A DNA stretch of 49,595 nucleotides from a virus: positions 1-49,595 of IMG/VR virus record IMGVR_UViG_3300017917_003228, one strand, 5' to 3'. The notes beneath the pieces were generated by a model that was given only the letters and a program-made list of their open reading frames with translations, searched no databases and was not told where the DNA came from. The stretch's first letter is position 1, and each line of letters starts with the position of its first letter. A program made the position numbers and the translations under genes. Shown here piece by piece: positions 46,978 through 49,595 of the stretch.

Positions 46978-48544
46978 CCTTTTCATCAAAGTCAGGTTCG
47001 CGTTGCGATCTTGCAGCCGATGCGCCTGGGCCCACCAGTCGGGTCTGACGGGTGACTGCATCCAAACGTTCGGTTTCGGCTTCGGGGTCCGGTCCCGGAA
47101 CAGTGTCTTGTTCAATCCCGTCTTGTGGAGCAACGTCTGTGGGCTTGGCACCATTCTTGAGAATGGTAAAGGTGTAGTTGCCTTTGCCACCTGTGGAGAA
47201 ATACACCTTGCTGGCATCCAGCAACACACCAGTCACAGTCTGGCTGGGGTACACTGCGGTGAGTCGAGTGATGGTGATGGTGTCAGCAGTGACCGAAGTG
47301 TCGGTATACATTTGCACCAAGGCAGCATTGTTGAGGATTTCTGCAGCGGCTTCGCCAAAGTTGGTGTTCTTGTTCACATGGTCTGCTACCCGGTAAGCAA
47401 TGGCCGAAATCATGTGTTCGATTGGAATCACGCGGGTTTCATCTTTGGCCTTGCGACCCTGATACATTTTCTCCAACTGCGGTGACAACATGTTGCTGCC
47501 AACGATGTCGTCGGTGTAGTTCTTGCCCTTGAGTCTCAACACCTGTGCAGCTTCTTCGGGGGTGATCATGTCATATTTCACAGCTAACTTGAGTGGTGCA
47601 CCAAAGTGTCCATCACGGTCAATGGTGTTGAGAATCTCAATCACTTCTGCATGCTTTTTCAACAGCTTCTTGCCGTTGGCAGTGTTTTCCAACTCTTTCA
47701 CACTCTTCAGCAGGTTCACAACTGATGCACTAGCACCGTCTTTGCCCTTGCTGCTGAGTTTGATCTGGCGGCCATCGGGTGCAACCAAGAGACTGTCATA
47801 CAAGCCACCAATGGTGTTGTTGTTGAAGCTGATGGTGCAGTCCTCAAACCCCGAGCCCTTGAAGAATATTTCAGCGGCCTCGGCAGCATTGCCGCCCACT
47901 CGCTTGCCCATGACCAAGGCCATGGGTTGCAACAGTTCAGCAAAGTAATCGCGGAACGCATCTGGGTTCATGTTGCCACGCGGAATCTTGCAAGGAATGT
48001 CCGATTCCATGAAGATTTGCATGGCGCGGGCTTCGTCGCTGTTGGCACCAAACTTTGCCACCACCTGCTGTAGAATGGTTTCAGGTGTGTTGTTTTGGAA
48101 CTGTGTGAGGATGGTGCTGGGCTTGAGCGGACTGGCTTCTTTCTGTCCAGCACGGCTTTGGAATCTGAACCCACCGGGAATGGCATCATGGGGGAAGCTG
48201 TTTTGCACACGGTTTGGACTCACAGTTTTGAAATAGCGACCCAGGTAGTAGGTGTCGCCTGTTTCGCCTGTGAATCGGGCAATACCAAACCCTGCTCCTG
48301 TGGCCGGTGCGGTGTTGGTCCAGTGAATGCGATCCGCTGTGGTTCCGGCATCACTGGCTGCCAGTGCAATGGCCGCTGGCAATTCCTGAGCAGAGTATGT
48401 ACCGGATTCGGGATAAAAATCCAAGCCCTGAAAGGTGATTACATCGCCCACTGGGTTTTTGAATTGTTCGCCAGGCTTGCGGTTGCTGAGTCCCACGCCT
48501 TCGGTTAACGTGATTTTATCGAGTATATTGAGTAAGTCTCTCAT
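46952..48544 (-). CDS. Large unknown phage protein, possible nuclease-like core
   Basis: 530 aa on the minus strand from ATG 48544 (MRDLLNILDKITLTEGVG); a TTG at 48556 is an alternative. The N-terminal LTE-G has the (L/I)-x-E form cleaved by T4 gp21, as in internal head proteins. Mid-protein LLVAPDGRQIKLSSKGKDG has a D-x-n-K-x-S-x-K spacing reminiscent of PD-(D/E)XK nucleases, but this is weak. The C-terminus is charged and disordered (RSQREPDFDEKVTGRARRR). No firm family. Confidence 0.7.
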   Translation of the reverse strand: MRDLLNILDKITLTEGVGLSNRKPGEQFKNPVGDVITFQGLDFYPESGTYSAQELPAAIALAASDAGTTADRIHWTNTAPATGAGFGIARFTGETGDTYYLGRYFKTVSPNRVQNSFPHDAIPGGFRFQSRAGQKEASPLKPSTILTQFQNNTPETILQQVVAKFGANSDEARAMQIFMESDIPCKIPRGNMNPDAFRDYFAELLQPMALVMGKRVGGNAAEAAEIFFKGSGFEDCTISFNNNTIGGLYDSLLVAPDGRQIKLSSKGKDGASASVVNLLKSVKELENTANGKKLLKKHAEVIEILNTIDRDGHFGAPLKLAVKYDMITPEEAAQVLRLKGKNYTDDIVGSNMLSPQLEKMYQGRKAKDETRVIPIEHMISAIAYRVADHVNKNTNFGEAAAEILNNAALVQMYTDTSVTADTITITRLTAVYPSQTVTGVLLDASKVYFSTGGKGNYTFTILKNGAKPTDVAPQDGIEQDTVPGPDPEAETERLDAVTRQTRLVGPGASAARSQREPDFDEKVTGRARRR

Positions 48545-48571
48545 TGATTTTTCCAAACGGTAATGTTATAC

Positions 48572-49291
48572 TTAGTGCAGTCCAAAATAAGAAAGCACAA
48601 ATGTCCGGTCCTCTTCTATGACTTCAGTTGGGTCGACCCCGAGTTGTGTTTTAATCAAGTAGCCGATTAGGTCGTAGTTGTTGCGGACAGAGCTCGCATT
48701 GACTTGTATTCCGTTAATCTCGACAAAATCGCTCTTGTCCCTGTTCAATTTTGCAGCAATTTTTTGCATATTTACGCTTGAATTTAGAAATTTATACAGT
48801 GGACGTTCAGTATGCCATTTGCACTCGCCTTTGTTAGGAGAACGTATAATTGATAGAGGAATGATGTGATCTTCGTGGTATGCCCATTCTTTCATCTTTG
48901 TTCTTGTTGGGCATCCATGTGATCTCAGATGCTGATATGGGCTTTGCCAAAACTCTCCATAATCGGGATCTATGATGCATACTTTTTTATCGCAATGCTC
49001 GTATACCACCTTGCTATAGTCATATAACCCTTTATGTATTTCTTGGGCTCGTTTGACAAATTCTTCCTTACTCATTCGCCGTTTGTTTGCTGCCCTTTTG
49101 TAACGATCAGCAGGATGTCGTTGACCTTGCAAATGCCCCAATGGTGACTGCAAGAACTCGCCCAATACAGGATCAACTATCTTGACTTTGCTATGCATGT
49201 TAACATATAATACGTTTGAGTAGTCAAAGTAATCACCATGCACTGCTCGTGCTCGATTGATAAACTCCGATGTGCTGAGTTTGGTTGGCAT
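48572..49291 (-). CDS. HNH-type homing endonuclease with DUF723-like repeats
   Basis: 239 aa, AT-rich compared with flanking genes. Two N-terminal repeats (FINRARAVHGDYFDYSNVLY and FVKRAQEIHKGLYDYSKVVY, each ending near G-E-F-x-Q-S-P) match DUF723-type DNA-binding modules of phage endonucleases. YHEDHIIPLSII is the HNH-like centre. It probably promotes its own spread next to the clpP gene. Minus-strand CATAAATA lies 25 bases upstream. Confidence 0.85.
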   Translation of the reverse strand: MPTKLSTSEFINRARAVHGDYFDYSNVLYVNMHSKVKIVDPVLGEFLQSPLGHLQGQRHPADRYKRAANKRRMSKEEFVKRAQEIHKGLYDYSKVVYEHCDKKVCIIDPDYGEFWQSPYQHLRSHGCPTRTKMKEWAYHEDHIIPLSIIRSPNKGECKWHTERPLYKFLNSSVNMQKIAAKLNRDKSDFVEINGIQVNASSVRNNYDLIGYLIKTQLGVDPTEVIEEDRTFVLSYFGLH

Positions 49292-49316
49292 GTTTGTTTG
49301 TTAATCTATACTGGTT

Positions 49317-49324
49317 TATTTATG
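49317..49324 (-). promoter_or_regulatory. Late-promoter-like box CATAAATA (minus)
   Basis: Reads CATAAATA on the minus strand ahead of the endonuclease ATG at 49291. Confidence 0.45.
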
Positions 49325-49337
49325 TAAAGGATCAATA

Positions 49338-49595
49338 ATGTCAGGACTTATACCGTTTGTGATTGAGCAAACATCCAAAGGCGAACGATCATATGATTTG
49401 TTCTCCCGATTATTAAGAGACCGGGTAGTTTTCATAAATGGCCCTATCCATACTGGAATGTCTCACACCATCACCGCACAGCTATTGTTTTTGGAAGCTG
49501 AGAACCCAGATAAGGATATATCTGTTTACATCAACTCCGAAGGTGGCGAAGTCACTGCAGGCTTGGCCATTTACGACACCATGCAGTTCATCAAG
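49338..49595 (+). CDS. clpP: Canonical ClpP protease subunit (3' end outside window)
   Basis: 86 residues visible. [20 protein letters not shown], then [35 protein letters not shown] and [13 protein letters not shown] align almost residue by residue with the N-terminal third of bacterial ClpP. The mature N-terminus region and the hydrophobic ClpX-docking pocket positions are of the usual type. The catalytic Ser, His and Asp lie beyond the right edge. INSEGG replaces the common INSPGG, as ICSEGG does in the divergent ClpP. AAAGG precedes the ATG by 8 bases. Confidence 0.95.
   Translation, partial: MSGLIPFVIEQTSKGERSYDLFSRLLRDRVVFINGPIHTGMSHTITAQLLFLEAENPDKDISVYINSEGGEVTAGLAIYDTMQFIK

Noticed and set aside
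46952-48544. Firm assignment of the 530-aa protein as a restriction-like nuclease
   Set aside because: Only a loose D/K/S/K spacing is visible; not enough for a family call.
1-49595. Prophage or bacterial chromosome origin of the window
   Set aside because: No integrase, attachment site or bacterial housekeeping cluster; gene content and packing are those of a T4-like lytic phage.

Overview
This window looks like a piece of a large T4-like lytic phage (Straboviridae-like or cyanomyovirus-like Caudoviricetes). The evidence is a gp41-type replicative helicase, an rIIA-rIIB pair, class Ia NrdA-NrdB with glutaredoxin, an ATP-dependent DNA ligase, a PAAR spike tip, a tail spike with a pectate-lyase fold, GIY-YIG and HNH-type homing endonucleases, TAAATA-type late promoter boxes, and dense packing with many ATGA stop/start overlaps. 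The base composition is roughly half GC. The strong sigma-70 promoters with a fixed 17-bp spacer, and cargo such as DadA, UvsE and a phasin-like protein, suggest a Gram-negative, perhaps freshwater betaproteobacterial, host. The host is an inference. I see no tRNA, rRNA, CRISPR array or integrase.

Layout. 1-7.0 kb: helicase end, then conserved virion-associated or unknown genes, including a protein that joins a Pol-beta-type nucleotidyltransferase motif to ligase-like motifs. 7.0-10.5 kb: GNAT acetyltransferase, PD-(D/E)XK nuclease, tail spike. 10.5-16.3 kb: nrdA, a DadA-like oxidoreductase and nrdB, all translationally coupled, then a GIY-YIG endonuclease, glutaredoxin and an Sm-like protein. 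16.3-18.6 kb: PAAR protein and two probable virion proteins. 18.6-24.2 kb: DNA ligase and unknown genes. 24.2-26.9 kb: proteostasis block clpX, groES, hsp20, clpS. 26.9-29.7 kb: metallophosphoesterase, UV-damage endonuclease, small membrane proteins. 29.7-33.4 kb: a minus-strand operon of exported or membrane proteins. 33.5-46.3 kb: an array of about 35 small early genes served by very similar promoters, with rIIA-rIIB inside it. 46.3-49.6 kb: a divergent ClpP, two minus-strand genes (one an HNH-type endonuclease) and the start of a canonical ClpP.

The most striking content is a proteostasis kit of ClpX with intact zinc finger, pore loop and IGF loop, ClpS, GroES, Hsp20, a J-domain-like membrane protein and two different ClpP subunits. 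This could be a phage-directed ClpXP machine with an adaptor. Other notable items are a D-amino-acid dehydrogenase-like gene inside the ribonucleotide reductase operon, the nucleotidyltransferase/ligase-like fusion with a possible capsid-targeting leader, and the early-promoter system, in which the stop codon of one gene is often embedded in the -35 box of the next and several mRNAs appear leaderless.
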